NCBI RefSeq assembly: GCF_013377785.1
Contig: NZ_JABXWT010000009.1
Location: 1 to 64,000 of the forward strand
Reading direction: 5' to 3'
Length of the DNA: 64,000 nt
Source: Ruegeria haliotis
Lineage (GTDB): Bacteria; Pseudomonadota; Alphaproteobacteria; Rhodobacterales; Rhodobacteraceae
Shown here: piece by piece, positions 34,901 through 43,170 of the stretch
How positions within the stretch are numbered: the stretch's first letter is position 1
Layout of the letters: each line of letters begins with the position of its first letter
Notes under the pieces: model-generated
Database searches by the model: none
Seen by the model: the letters and a program-made list of their open reading frames with translations, nothing else
Told to the model about the DNA's origin: nothing
Position numbers and translations under genes: made by a program

Positions 34901-34963
34901 GAAAACGATGCCGCGACCGCGTTCAAGCTGCTGCAGGTGATCGCAGGGTATGTTTCAAACTAG
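31955..34963 (+). CDS. ABC transporter-like protein with degenerate ATPase domain and C-terminal cNMP-binding-like domain
   Basis: An open frame of about 1002 residues if begun at ATA 31955. The first standard start is GTG 32021, but that cuts into a family-like N-terminus (ERTIFRFIWKYSKRDQLILL). Residues 1-300 are an ABC exporter membrane domain. The nucleotide-binding domain starts near residue 350, but Walker A is lost: GISAPSEEDRR replaces GxxxxGK[ST]. About 380 residues separate it from a SLGGQ signature-like motif (765) and a Walker-B-like ILILESALASYD (790) lacking the catalytic Glu. Residues about 867-1002 form a Crp-like cyclic-nucleotide-binding fold (VPGQIVFLKDDQPTDGAYVV). It is followed 3 bases later by the convergent ArsR gene. 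ATP hydrolysis is doubtful. Confidence 0.82.
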   Translation: MERTIFRFIWKYSKRDQLILLTVTATLFPLLYLTLELPKRIINDAIGASSSIVNVWGYSLPQTNFLIILCFAFLAAVLAHGLMKMRINTMKGVLSERMLRRLRYQLISRALRFPQPYFERVSQGELVSMITAESEPMGGLMGDAISQPVLQAGQMITILSFLFLQSVWFGLAAVALIPVQAWLIPRLQRQINLLNKRRIQEVRVLAAQIGENAAGASTLRANGGWRYRQAMISDQLGRLFGIRFEIYQKKFFMKFINNFISQLTPFMFYLVGGLLVLQGSVSLGALVAALAAYKDLSSPWKELLTYYNQTQDMSLRWDVVLERFAPSGMQDEKLFEGEPETRPRLNGDIVLDRVSVRDIDGNQVLDDLNLTFPSGRTVGISAPSEEDRRAIAELLTREITPSAGRVEIGDQNLADLHQGVVAARIGYASSRPVMFQGTLGDNVMMPMRYKPLSALTDDPGYAETLRAGNSADPFETEWLDPSRAGLDTAEALRDWWLKLIDGMGSGAALFQRGAEQVFDASNHPDLAQKLVELRQLVQQAVQEAGLEQQALIFDRDTYNPALPVAENLLFATPRVPVTQEVLAQQTVFLGQLRELGLDETLIALTRDVIDMLRQIFGLDGTDHPLFRKLGLEAQTYEAAVELVERTRKEGAAGLDDAQLANLLAVPLVISAEQIGPAFTDELKDRILELRHSHSEKLLERLLGVFVPLNPDEFAPGLTVMENALFGKVSQIGGTRSDEARKLIVDVLAGNGARPLVVELIYDVPVSLGGQSLPAVFAEPLAFTRATIKKPDILILESALASYDMQTQVAVYKNLRALLPETTVVYLNDQFENPDVFDMHVEIRQGRVVSDEGPADVEEDSAASADLARKLRALEQTPLFSGLDRRQLRLLAFGARWFNAVPGQIVFLKDDQPTDGAYVVLEGEAGLYLPQAEGSDQLITKVGSGALVGELGLIRKEPRALSMVAETDLSCLRIGEEEFLAVVENDAATAFKLLQVIAGYVSN

Positions 34964-34966
34964 CGC

Positions 34967-35308
34967 TCAGCCGTTGGGTTTGCAGAACAGATCATAGAGC
35001 AATTCGATGATCTGTGCCGTCTTCCCGTCTTGCAGCGAGTAGTAGACAGTTTTGCCGTCCCGGCGGGCGGTGACGCGATCTTCCTCGCGAAGCCGCGCCA
35101 GTATCTGGCTGACGGCGGCCTGACGGATTTGCAGCAGGTTTTCCAGCTCTCCGACGGATTTCTCACCTTGCCCCAGATGGCACAGGGTCATCAGGCGGCC
35201 CTCATGCGCCAGCGTCTTGAGAAAGGCAGCGGCGCGAGCGGCGTTGTCTTTCATGCCGGGCAGCGAATCCGGGGGTTGGATCTGGGGTTCAATGTCTTTG
35301 AGTGTCAC
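34967..35308 (-). CDS. ArsR-family transcriptional regulator
   Basis: A 113-residue protein read from GTG 35308 (VTLKDIEPQIQPPDS); ATG 35254 (MKDNAARAAAFL) would give 95 residues and is an alternative. The winged-helix domain is clear: LAHEGRLMTLCHLGQGEKSV, then ELENLLQIRQAAVSQILARL as recognition helix, and VTARRDGKTVYYSLQD as wing. I see no Cys-rich metal site. Such proteins are repressors responding to metals or sulfur/redox signals. The convergent ABC-like gene ends 3 bases away. Confidence 0.85.
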   Translation of the reverse strand: MTLKDIEPQIQPPDSLPGMKDNAARAAAFLKTLAHEGRLMTLCHLGQGEKSVGELENLLQIRQAAVSQILARLREEDRVTARRDGKTVYYSLQDGKTAQIIELLYDLFCKPNG

Positions 35309-35366
35309 GAATAAGCCGTCTTGCAACTTGAAGTTGGCGTAATATGCCTCAACCCGAGCCCCCTTG

Positions 35367-36599
35367 TCACCCCTTGGTGGCGGGGGCGCCACCCTGAAAC
35401 GCGTTGCCGTTGACATAATCGCAGGGCTCCTCCTGCATCTGCAGGTGCAAACCATCCCCGGTATACGGATGGGCGCGGGCCAAGTCTTCGTCCACGTCGA
35501 TTCCCAAACCGGCCGCAGTCGGAGCGGTGACGAATCCGTCGTCGACACGCAAGGTGCCTTTGATCAGTTGATCGTGAAACGGTGTATCGATGGATTCCAG
35601 CATCAACAGGTTGGGGATTGATGCCGCAAGGTGGATATTCGCAGCCCATTCCAGCGGACCTGCATAAAGGTGCGGTGCCATCTGGGCGTTGAACACTTCG
35701 GCCATTGCGGCCACTTTTTTCATTTCCCAAATGCCGCCCGCCCGACCCAAAGCTGGTTGCAGGATTTCCGCAGCACCTGCGCGTAAGACCGCACCAAATT
35801 CGGCCTTAGTGGTCATGCGTTCACCGGTTGCAACCGGGATGCGGACGTTGCGCGCGACGCGGGCCATGTCTTCGATCATATCCGGAGGTGTGGGTTCTTC
35901 GAACCAAAGTGGGGAGTAAGGCTCTAACGCTTGACCCAGACGAATGGCCCCTGCTGTGTTGAATTGGCCGTGCGTACCGAACAACAGATCGGCCTTGTCG
36001 CCCACGGCGTCTCGGATCGCTTTGCAGAAAGCGACCGACATTGAAATGTCGGACATTGCTGGCATATGCCCGCCCCGGATCGTGTAAGGCCCGGCTGGGT
36101 CAAACTTGACGGCCGTGTATCCGCGCCGGACCATTTCGGCGGCACTTTCGCCTGCCAGTTCCGGTGAGGTCCAGAAGTCGTCCAGATCATGGTGGGGCAG
36201 GGGATAGAGATAGGTGTAGGCGCGGATGCGCTCGTTCATCTTGCCGCCAAGAAGGGCATAGACAGGCCGGTCGCGATCTTTCCCCAAGATATCCCAGCAC
36301 GCGATTTCCAGACCAGAAAACGCCCCCATCACGGTCAGGTCCGGGCGTTGGGTGAAGCCACTGGAGTAGGCGCGACGGAACATCAGCTCGATATTCTCGG
36401 GGTTTTCACCCAACATATGCCGCTCGAATACGTCACGGATGACGTGGCGCATGGCGTCGGGTCCGACCGAGGACGCGTAACATTCCCCCCAGCCGGTAAC
36501 GCCCGTGTCAGTCGTCACCTTGACCAGTATCCAATAGCGCCCACCCCATCCGGGTGCCGGAGGCGCAGTCACGATGATGTCGAGGTCCTGCAGTTTCAT
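35367..36599 (-). CDS. Enolase-superfamily (mandelate racemase/muconate lactonizing) enzyme
   Basis: A 410-residue protein with a capping domain and a TIM-barrel. Visible features are GWGECYASS near residue 36, the catalytic Lys segment GYTAVKFDPAG, WFEEPTPPDM with a metal-binding Glu, VATGERM, and MAPHLYAGPLEWAANIHLAAS with the catalytic His. The expected first metal-ligand position (usually D-x-H-G) reads GTHGQF, so the Asp appears replaced. It probably dehydrates or isomerises a sugar acid or related acid. It is followed in the same direction, upstream, by the zinc alcohol dehydrogenase gene 24 bases away. Confidence 0.83.
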   Translation of the reverse strand: MKLQDLDIIVTAPPAPGWGGRYWILVKVTTDTGVTGWGECYASSVGPDAMRHVIRDVFERHMLGENPENIELMFRRAYSSGFTQRPDLTVMGAFSGLEIACWDILGKDRDRPVYALLGGKMNERIRAYTYLYPLPHHDLDDFWTSPELAGESAAEMVRRGYTAVKFDPAGPYTIRGGHMPAMSDISMSVAFCKAIRDAVGDKADLLFGTHGQFNTAGAIRLGQALEPYSPLWFEEPTPPDMIEDMARVARNVRIPVATGERMTTKAEFGAVLRAGAAEILQPALGRAGGIWEMKKVAAMAEVFNAQMAPHLYAGPLEWAANIHLAASIPNLLMLESIDTPFHDQLIKGTLRVDDGFVTAPTAAGLGIDVDEDLARAHPYTGDGLHLQMQEEPCDYVNGNAFQGGAPATKG

Positions 36600-36623
36600 C
36601 CGGTATCCTCCCGTCAGGCGCCT

Positions 36624-37718
36624 TTAGCCTTTGTCGAACATGATCACATTGCGCTTGGCCGAGCCGGTTTTGGTGTCCGCAATGGCTTCGTTGATCTGGT
36701 CCAGTGACCAGCGACCCGAAATCAGCTCATCCAACTTCAACCGCCCCTGTTCATAGAGATCGATCATCCAGGGGATGTCACGCTGAATAACCACATCGCC
36801 CATTTTCGAGCCCACAAGACCTTGGCCCAAGGCCGCCAAAACCACGGGTTCATAGCGCGCCTCATCACCGGAATGCGGCATCCCGATCATGACGGCCCGG
36901 CCGCCACGCCCGAGATACCGAGGAGCCTGTTCATAGGCCGGGATCGCGCCAACGGTGATCAGTACCGCATCAGCACCGCGCCCGCCCAGTGCCTTGTAAG
37001 CCGCTTTCCAGGGTTCTTTGATACTGGCCAACACACCGTGCGTCGCGCCGAACTCTTTGGCGATTTCCAGTTTTTCTTCGGTCATGTCCACAGCCACGAT
37101 ACGGCGCGCGCCTGCGATCCGTGCGCCTTGAATGGCGTTCAGGCCGACGCCGCCTGCTCCGATCACCACGACATCCTGGCCGGGGCGTAACCCGGCGGTA
37201 TTGATTGCGGCGCCAACGCCGGTAATGACGCCGCAGGATAAAAGACTGGCCAGATCTTTGGGCAGGCTTTCCGGGATTTTGACGATCTGTCGATGGCTGA
37301 CGACGACCTTTTCAGCAAAGGCGCCGCAGGCCATTGCCTGTTCCAGCGGGCCTCCGTCGCTGGTGCGAAGCGGGCCTTTGATGGCGTCATAGGGTGTTTC
37401 GCAGATTGTCGGTTTACCGCTGGCGCAGGACGGGCAGGACCCGCAGGCGCGGATCAGCGTGACAACAACCGGATCACCAAGTTTGAAATCGCCAGCAGCG
37501 TCGCCGACTGCGCTGATCACTCCGGCTGCTTCGTGGCCGTAGACGGCGGGCAGGAACCCGCCCCAGGCGCCGTCGGCATAAGAAATGTCCGAATGGCAAA
37601 TGGCTACCGCCTCCAGCGTCACCTCAACCTCTCCGGCTCCGGGGGCGGCAAGCTGAACGTCTTCGATGACCAGGGGTTCATTAAAAGCCCGACACACGGC
37701 GGCTTTGATGGTTTGCAT
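36624..37718 (-). CDS. Zinc-dependent alcohol dehydrogenase
   Basis: A 364-residue medium-chain dehydrogenase from ATG 37718 (MQTIKAAVCRAF), with AGGGA as ribosome site. Catalytic zinc ligands are in ICHSD and GHEAAG; structural zinc Cys residues are in CGSCPSCASGKPTICE; the NAD site is GAGGVGLNAIQGA. It resembles class III/benzyl-type enzymes. It lies directly upstream of the enolase-superfamily gene and is probably cotranscribed, suggesting oxidation of an alcohol or hydroxy acid in the same catabolic route. Confidence 0.87.
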   Translation of the reverse strand: MQTIKAAVCRAFNEPLVIEDVQLAAPGAGEVEVTLEAVAICHSDISYADGAWGGFLPAVYGHEAAGVISAVGDAAGDFKLGDPVVVTLIRACGSCPSCASGKPTICETPYDAIKGPLRTSDGGPLEQAMACGAFAEKVVVSHRQIVKIPESLPKDLASLLSCGVITGVGAAINTAGLRPGQDVVVIGAGGVGLNAIQGARIAGARRIVAVDMTEEKLEIAKEFGATHGVLASIKEPWKAAYKALGGRGADAVLITVGAIPAYEQAPRYLGRGGRAVMIGMPHSGDEARYEPVVLAALGQGLVGSKMGDVVIQRDIPWMIDLYEQGRLKLDELISGRWSLDQINEAIADTKTGSAKRNVIMFDKG

Positions 37719-37799
37719 GTTGTCCCTCACTCCGTTTGATGCACGGTGGCGTGGGAACACACAGGCCGCAAGGCAGAAACCGCCAAAGATGTGTCGTTG

Positions 37800-39008
37800 T
37801 TATGCCACGACGGGGCGGGATCGCCAAAACAGGAAGAAACCACCCAGCATCAGCACCAATGCCAGCAAGAACGGCGCGCCCGGCAGGTAGATTGCGGTAT
37901 CCGGCCGGATGAACTGTGCAAACACACTGGTCATCAACAGTGGTGAAATCACCATGGACAGGGCGCTAAGGGCTGCCAGAACCCCCTGCAACTCACCTTG
38001 CTGAGAATCCGGTGTGGCACGCGACATCATCGCTTGTAGCGCAGGGGTAATTACCGCCCCTAATGCGGTGATGGGGATCAGCAATAGCGCGATCATTCCG
38101 TTGGTCAGAAACGCCAGCAGCGCAAAGCTGATGATCTCAAAGACCATCCCCCAAATGATTGTCATTCGTTCCCCAAGGTAGCGCGCTGCCGGTCGGATCA
38201 AGCCCCCTTGCACCGCGGCCATGCCGATGCCGTATACGCCCAAGGAAAGCCCGATCATCTGCGGTGACCAACCGAATCGCTCGGTGGTGAAATAAGACCA
38301 GATCGCCGGGTAGACGTAGATCGAAACTGAATAGAGGAAGTAGACCCACAACATCGGGCGTATTCCGGGTAGCGCTGCAATCGCGCGCAGGGAATTCACC
38401 GGGTTCGCACGTCGCAGACTGAATGAGCGTCGGGTTTTGTCTGATACGGTTTCCGGCATCACCAGGAGGCCAACGCCAAAAATCAGGGCCGACAATGCAG
38501 CGGCAGCCCAGAACGGGGCGCGGGTACCGTATCCGCTTAGCAATCCGCCCATGACCGGTCCAAGGACAAACCCAACACCAAAGGCAGCACCCAGAAGTCC
38601 GAAGTTTGCGGCCTTTTCATGCGGTTTTGACACATCGGCCATGAAAGCGGCCGCCGTGGAATGGGTGGCAGCTGTGATGCCGCCGACAATCCTGCCAATC
38701 AGTAAAAGCCAGATGCTACCAGCGATGGCCATGACCACGTAATCCAGCGCCATCACAAACAGGGACACCAGCAACACAACCCGGCGGCCATAGGCATCGG
38801 ACAGATTGCCCAAAATGGGTCCGAACACAAACTGCATCGCCGCAAAAGCCGTGCTGAGAATGCCGCCCCAAATCGCGGCATTGGCCAGCGTTCCGCCCTG
38901 CACTTCGACAATCAGTTGCGGCATGATCGGCATCACGAGGCCGATGCCCATCGCGTCGATCATGACTGTGCTGAGAACAAAGGCAAAAGGCAGGCGCATG
39001 GGAACCAT
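37800..39008 (-). CDS. MFS transporter, TetA-like
   Basis: A 402-residue protein with about 12 membrane segments. The loop 2-3 motif GNLSDAYGRRVVLL and the segment IGRIVGGITAATHSTAAAF are those of the TCR/Tet family of drug:proton antiporters. FVLGPVMGGLLSGYG matches the antiporter motif C. ATG 39008 is chosen; ATG 38999 is a near alternative. Whether it exports tetracycline or another compound cannot be told. Flanked by catabolic genes on the same strand. Confidence 0.87.
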   Translation of the reverse strand: MVPMRLPFAFVLSTVMIDAMGIGLVMPIMPQLIVEVQGGTLANAAIWGGILSTAFAAMQFVFGPILGNLSDAYGRRVVLLVSLFVMALDYVVMAIAGSIWLLLIGRIVGGITAATHSTAAAFMADVSKPHEKAANFGLLGAAFGVGFVLGPVMGGLLSGYGTRAPFWAAAALSALIFGVGLLVMPETVSDKTRRSFSLRRANPVNSLRAIAALPGIRPMLWVYFLYSVSIYVYPAIWSYFTTERFGWSPQMIGLSLGVYGIGMAAVQGGLIRPAARYLGERMTIIWGMVFEIISFALLAFLTNGMIALLLIPITALGAVITPALQAMMSRATPDSQQGELQGVLAALSALSMVISPLLMTSVFAQFIRPDTAIYLPGAPFLLALVLMLGGFFLFWRSRPVVA

Positions 39009-39111
39009 TCGAAATATCTGTTCCCGGCACCCTATGCACAGTCAGGGACTTAGGAAAGTCAGCCCTTGGGCTTTTGCCACTGACGTCCCGTAACGACCGC
39101 AAGGAACCATG

Positions 39112-39825
39112 TTACAGTTTACGTTCCAGCTCGGTCAGGATTTCCGCCAGCTTGCGTGGATGCGAAAAGAAGGCCGAATGTGAACTGTCGATGGTGCGGC
39201 GCAGGTCCGCAGGAATGAATTCGCTCATCTGCGCCTGATAGTCGGTCGGAACTGTTCGATCGTCGGTGCTGCGAATGTAAGCCTTCGGCACTTTGCGAAA
39301 TTTTTCACCAACGGGCAGCGGCGTGTCCTGAGGTCGGATGGCCTGAGGGCACAGGCGGGCAAAAGCAAAAGGCACAATTTCGGGGACGCAATCGTGATAA
39401 AACAATGCCTGTACGCAATCGGGATGAACGGTGTAGGACAGGCCATCGGCGGATTTCTCGACTGCATCGACAATGGTCTGCGCGGGGCCGCGTCTGCGCA
39501 TCTCGACCATCGAAACTCCGTCATGCGGGACATATGCGCTGAGATAGATCAGCGCGCGCATGGCCTTTGGATTTGCCTCGGCAGCGGCGCTGATCGGATA
39601 GCCGCCCCAGGAATGACCAACAATAATTGTATCTGGCGTCGCCGCCGATAGGATCGCATCCCGGCAACTGTCCAACGTGACCTCTGAGATAGGCGTCGGG
39701 TCCGAGCCGTGGCTGGGCAGATCAATGGCACGGGCGATGTGGCCCATCGCCTCAAGCTCTGGGATCAGATCGCGCCAACACCAGGCGCCGTGACAGGATC
39801 CATGGACCAACAGGAAATCGGCCAA
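39112..39825 (-). CDS. Alpha/beta hydrolase
   Basis: A 237-residue hydrolase. The opening DFLLVHGSCHGAWCWRDLIP contains the oxyanion-hole HG motif. The nucleophile elbow is IIVGHSWGGYPIS (Ser), with a C-terminal His in IDSSHSAFFSHP. It resembles plant salicylate/methyl-jasmonate esterase-like and hydroxynitrile-lyase-like proteins (MhpC/EstC group). It follows the PcaD-like gene in the same direction by 12 bases, so they are probably cotranscribed. Substrate unknown. Confidence 0.8.
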   Translation of the reverse strand: MADFLLVHGSCHGAWCWRDLIPELEAMGHIARAIDLPSHGSDPTPISEVTLDSCRDAILSAATPDTIIVGHSWGGYPISAAAEANPKAMRALIYLSAYVPHDGVSMVEMRRRGPAQTIVDAVEKSADGLSYTVHPDCVQALFYHDCVPEIVPFAFARLCPQAIRPQDTPLPVGEKFRKVPKAYIRSTDDRTVPTDYQAQMSEFIPADLRRTIDSSHSAFFSHPRKLAEILTELERKL

Positions 39826-39837
39826 GGTGATGCTCCT

Positions 39838-40626
39838 TCAAATATGTCCGATATCGGTTAGAAAACGTTGCAGCAGCGCGGCGTATTCCACCGGTTTTTC
39901 AACGCAGGGCAGGTGGCCGGCCCGGCGCATCAATTCGAACCGAGAGCCGGGGATCAGGTCGATGGTCTCGCGGACCAAATCCGGCGGGGTCGATCCGTCC
40001 TCACTGCCTGCGATGCCCAGTGTGGGCAGGCGCAGACCGCTGGTGGGCGTATAGAAATCCGTCCCCGCGATGGCGGCGCAGCATCCCAGATACCCATCAA
40101 CTGGCTGGCGCACCATCATGGTACGCCACGCAAGATGATCTGCGGACGCGCGATAATCCCGAGAGAACCAGCGCTCCATGGTGGCATCTGCCAACGCCTC
40201 AATTCCACCCGAACGGACGGCGGCCATGCGGTCCTGCCAGATGGGCGGTGTGCCAATCTTTGCGGCGGTGTTCGACAAGACCAGCGCACGGATCTGATCC
40301 ATACGTTTTACGGCAAGGCCTTGCGCGATCATGCCACCGATGGATAAGCCGACGAATACACAATCCCTCACGTCCAGATGATCCAGCAGCGCCTCGGCAT
40401 CCCGGATCAAAGCGCCCATGGAATAGGGGGCGGGCGGGGCAGATGACAGCCCGTGCCCTCGTTTGTCATAGCGGATGATACGCAGCCCGGAAGGTAGATG
40501 CGGCAGCACCGCATCCCACAAGCGCAGGTCGGTTCCCAGCGAATTGGCAAACACGATCGGAACGCCATCCGCTGCACCATCAATCCGATAATGCAGGTGT
40601 ACATCGCCGAGATCAGCAATCTTCAT
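39838..40626 (-). CDS. pcaD: 3-oxoadipate enol-lactonase-like hydrolase
   Basis: A 262-residue alpha/beta hydrolase close to PcaD of the beta-ketoadipate pathway, which opens 3-oxoadipate enol-lactone. Evidence: VHLHYRIDG start, VFANSLGTDLRLWD, RYDKRGHGLS, the nucleophile elbow FVGLSIGGMIAQGLA, GSEDGSTPPDLV for the acid, and AGHLPCVEKP for the catalytic His. Length fits. No other pca genes are in the window, so the exact substrate could differ. Confidence 0.8.
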   Translation of the reverse strand: MKIADLGDVHLHYRIDGAADGVPIVFANSLGTDLRLWDAVLPHLPSGLRIIRYDKRGHGLSSAPPAPYSMGALIRDAEALLDHLDVRDCVFVGLSIGGMIAQGLAVKRMDQIRALVLSNTAAKIGTPPIWQDRMAAVRSGGIEALADATMERWFSRDYRASADHLAWRTMMVRQPVDGYLGCCAAIAGTDFYTPTSGLRLPTLGIAGSEDGSTPPDLVRETIDLIPGSRFELMRRAGHLPCVEKPVEYAALLQRFLTDIGHI

Positions 40627-40685
40627 GACTTCATCCTTGTCGCCACGGGTTGCAGGACGCAGGTTGCACAGGTTTGGGGCAGTTG

Positions 40686-41660
40686 TCAGGTCAGGAATTC
40701 CAACGCGCGGCTAAAGACCTCAGGGTCGACGTTCCCGCCAGAAGCGACCACGATGACCGCATCCCCGTTGATGTCGTCATTCCGGAACAAAGCCGATGCC
40801 AATGCTACAGCGCCGCCCGGTTCCAGCACGATCTTGAGGCGCAGAAAGGCCTGTGCCATCGCGCGCAACGCTTCTTCTTCGGTCACAGACAAACCCGGCC
40901 CACACAGGCGGTGCAGAATCGGAAACGTGATCTTTCCGGGCTGGGGCGTCAGGATGGCGTCGCAAATGTTGCCCGACGCCGCGTTGTTGTTCTGGATCTG
41001 ACCCGTCGCCAGCGAGCGTTTGACGTCATCAAACCCCTCCGGCTCGCAAGGGCGCGCGCGCAGGCCGGGCGCGTGTTTTTCCAGTGCCAGCGCAATGCCC
41101 GAGGTCAGACCGCCGCCGCCGCAACAGACCAGCACATCGGCTTCGGTTACGCCCATCGTTGCGGCCTGATGGGCGATTTCTAGGCCGGTGGTGCCTTGTC
41201 CGGCAATGACTTGCGGTTCGTCATAGGGTCGGATCAACGTCAGGCCGCGTTCAGTGGCCAATGCCTCGCCAATCTCTTCGCGGCTTTCCGTGGCGCGGTC
41301 ATACAGAACCACTTCGCCACCCAAGGCTTTTGTGTTGTCAATCTTCAACTGCGGCGCGTCGGACGGCATGATGATGACCGACGCGATACCATGTTTTGAT
41401 GCCGCCAAGGCGACGCCTTGCGCGTGGTTGCCCGAAGAATAGGCGATAACACCGCGCTGTCGGTCTTCATCGCTGAGGGCGGAAATGGCCGACCACGCAC
41501 CGCGAAACTTGAAACTGCCCGTGTGTTGCAGGCATTCGGGCTTTACCAGAACCCGGCAGCCTGCGATCTCATCCAGAAAAGGAGAGGTCAGGACAGGGGT
41601 TTCCCTGCCATGGCCTTTCAACCGCTCAGCTGCGGCTTCGATCATTTCAATAGTGCTCAT
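40686..41660 (-). CDS. PLP-dependent serine/threonine dehydratase or racemase-like enzyme
   Basis: A 324-residue fold-type II PLP enzyme. The PLP Lys is in HTGSFKFRGAWSAI, the substrate Ser region in SSGNHAQGVALAA, and the phosphate-binding glycine loop in VLVCCGGGGLTSGIAL. There is no C-terminal ACT regulatory domain, which indicates a catabolic threonine/serine dehydratase, serine racemase or 3-hydroxyaspartate dehydratase; sequence by eye does not separate these. It overlaps the upstream hydrolase gene by four bases. Confidence 0.86.
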   Translation of the reverse strand: MSTIEMIEAAAERLKGHGRETPVLTSPFLDEIAGCRVLVKPECLQHTGSFKFRGAWSAISALSDEDRQRGVIAYSSGNHAQGVALAASKHGIASVIIMPSDAPQLKIDNTKALGGEVVLYDRATESREEIGEALATERGLTLIRPYDEPQVIAGQGTTGLEIAHQAATMGVTEADVLVCCGGGGLTSGIALALEKHAPGLRARPCEPEGFDDVKRSLATGQIQNNNAASGNICDAILTPQPGKITFPILHRLCGPGLSVTEEEALRAMAQAFLRLKIVLEPGGAVALASALFRNDDINGDAVIVVASGGNVDPEVFSRALEFLT

Positions 41661-42487
41661 GCAGCGTTCAATACCTTGCGAATGACATCAAGTGATTGTG
41701 GTTCGTTCAAAAACGGGACGTGGCCACGGTCTGGAACCTCTGTTGATATTAGCTTGGGGTGGCGGTCAAGCATCTCTGCCAGCGTGTCCGCGCTCAGCAG
41801 ATCCGAAGTCGCGCCCCTGATTGCGCCGGTTGGGATGCCGCGCAATGCCTCGAAGAACTCCCACAGATCCAGAGCCGAACCAGCAGCGGCTTGCTCGATC
41901 AATGCGGTGCGCAGGGCAGGATCATAGCGCAAGGTCAGACCATCCGCTTGCTCGTCAAACTGGAACTCTGCTTGCTGGCGCCAAACCTTAAACGGGACGC
42001 CGGGGAACTGAGGTTCCATCAGGTGTTTGAGTGCCTGCGCAGCTTCGTCAAAGGTTTTCGACGCTGGCTGGACACCAACATAAGTCATGATCTTGGCAAT
42101 ACCGGCAGGCTCGATCACTGGCCCTACATCATTCAGGATGACGCCCGACAAGCGTTCTGGATGGCTGGCGGCCAGGGCCATGGCGATCAGGCCTCCGCGC
42201 GAGGTGCCCAGAATGGTCGCCTTTGAGAGACCCAAATGATCCAGTAGTTCGATCGCGTCCTGGCCTTCGCGAAAAATGTTGTAGTTCATGTGGTTGGCAT
42301 CGTACGCGGACTGCCCGCGCCCGCGGTAATCCATCGTGACCTGGCGCAGGTCGGTCACATGCGGCGCGAGAAACGAAAAATCACTGCTATTGCGCGTCAA
42401 ACCGGCCAGACACAGCAAAGGTGTGCCGGTGCCGGTATCTTCGAAATAAATGCGAATGCCATCTGAGGTGGTGAAATCCGCCATCAA
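41657..42487 (-). CDS. Alpha/beta hydrolase
   Basis: A 276-residue hydrolase: LLCLAGLTRNSSDF (oxyanion region), VTMDYRGRGQSAYD, the nucleophile elbow ILGTSRGGLIAMALA, and a C-terminal DRGHVPFLNEPQS with the catalytic His. It is coupled by four-base overlaps to the haloacid dehalogenase gene upstream and the dehydratase gene downstream, giving a three-gene operon. Substrate unknown. Confidence 0.8.
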   Translation of the reverse strand: MMADFTTSDGIRIYFEDTGTGTPLLCLAGLTRNSSDFSFLAPHVTDLRQVTMDYRGRGQSAYDANHMNYNIFREGQDAIELLDHLGLSKATILGTSRGGLIAMALAASHPERLSGVILNDVGPVIEPAGIAKIMTYVGVQPASKTFDEAAQALKHLMEPQFPGVPFKVWRQQAEFQFDEQADGLTLRYDPALRTALIEQAAAGSALDLWEFFEALRGIPTGAIRGATSDLLSADTLAEMLDRHPKLISTEVPDRGHVPFLNEPQSLDVIRKVLNAA

Positions 42488-43170
42488 AGACCGGCCAATT
42501 CAGGGATCGAGGTCAGATCGGACAACACATGCGCTGGCGTCCAGGGCAGGCGGTCCATTGGCTCGCTGGCCCGATTGACCCATGCGGTGACAAAGCCATA
42601 TCCGCTTGCGCCGGCTGCGTCCCAACCGTTCGAGCTGACGAAGAGAACCTCGTTGCGGGCACACCCGAACCGGTCCTGCACCAGATCGTAGACACGAGAA
42701 TGTGGTTTGAAGACGCCGACGCTTTCCACCGAAAGAACATCGTCCAACACATCACCGATTCCGGCGGATTGTACTGCGCCATCCAGCATCGGTGGCGATC
42801 CGTTCGAAAGAACTGCGGTTTGCAAGCCGCCATCTTTCAATGCTTTCAGCATGTCGGGAACCTCTGGGTAGGCGCGCAGTTCCCAGTACAGATCCAAAAG
42901 ACGCTGACGCAGCTTTTCGTCCCCCTGCAATCCGGTGGCCTCCAGCGCCCAATCCAAACCGTCCTGCGTGACATCCCAGAAATCGGTATGTGCATCGGCC
43001 ACGGCCCGCAACCATGTATATTGCAGCTGTTTCAGGCGCCAGTGAGTGGCAAGATCGGGCCATTTGTCCCGAAGCGCTTCGAATCCCGCTTCGGATGCGG
43101 CCTGCCGTGCTGCAGCGGCCACGTCGAATAGCGTACCGTAGGCGTCGAAAACGCAGGTTTTGATTGCCAT
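42484..43170 (-). CDS. Haloacid dehalogenase, type II
   Basis: A 228-residue HAD enzyme from ATG 43170 (MAIKTCVFDAYGTLFDV), preceded by GAGGAGG. The nucleophile Asp is in FDAYGTLFD, motif II Ser/Asn in AVLSNGSPPML, and motif III/IV in VGVFKPHSRVYDLV and FVSSNGWDAAGASGYGF. This matches L-2-haloacid dehalogenases (about 230 residues), which convert L-2-haloacids to D-2-hydroxyacids. It starts the operon with the alpha/beta hydrolase and the PLP enzyme. Confidence 0.88.
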   Translation of the reverse strand: MAIKTCVFDAYGTLFDVAAAARQAASEAGFEALRDKWPDLATHWRLKQLQYTWLRAVADAHTDFWDVTQDGLDWALEATGLQGDEKLRQRLLDLYWELRAYPEVPDMLKALKDGGLQTAVLSNGSPPMLDGAVQSAGIGDVLDDVLSVESVGVFKPHSRVYDLVQDRFGCARNEVLFVSSNGWDAAGASGYGFVTAWVNRASEPMDRLPWTPAHVLSDLTSIPELAGL

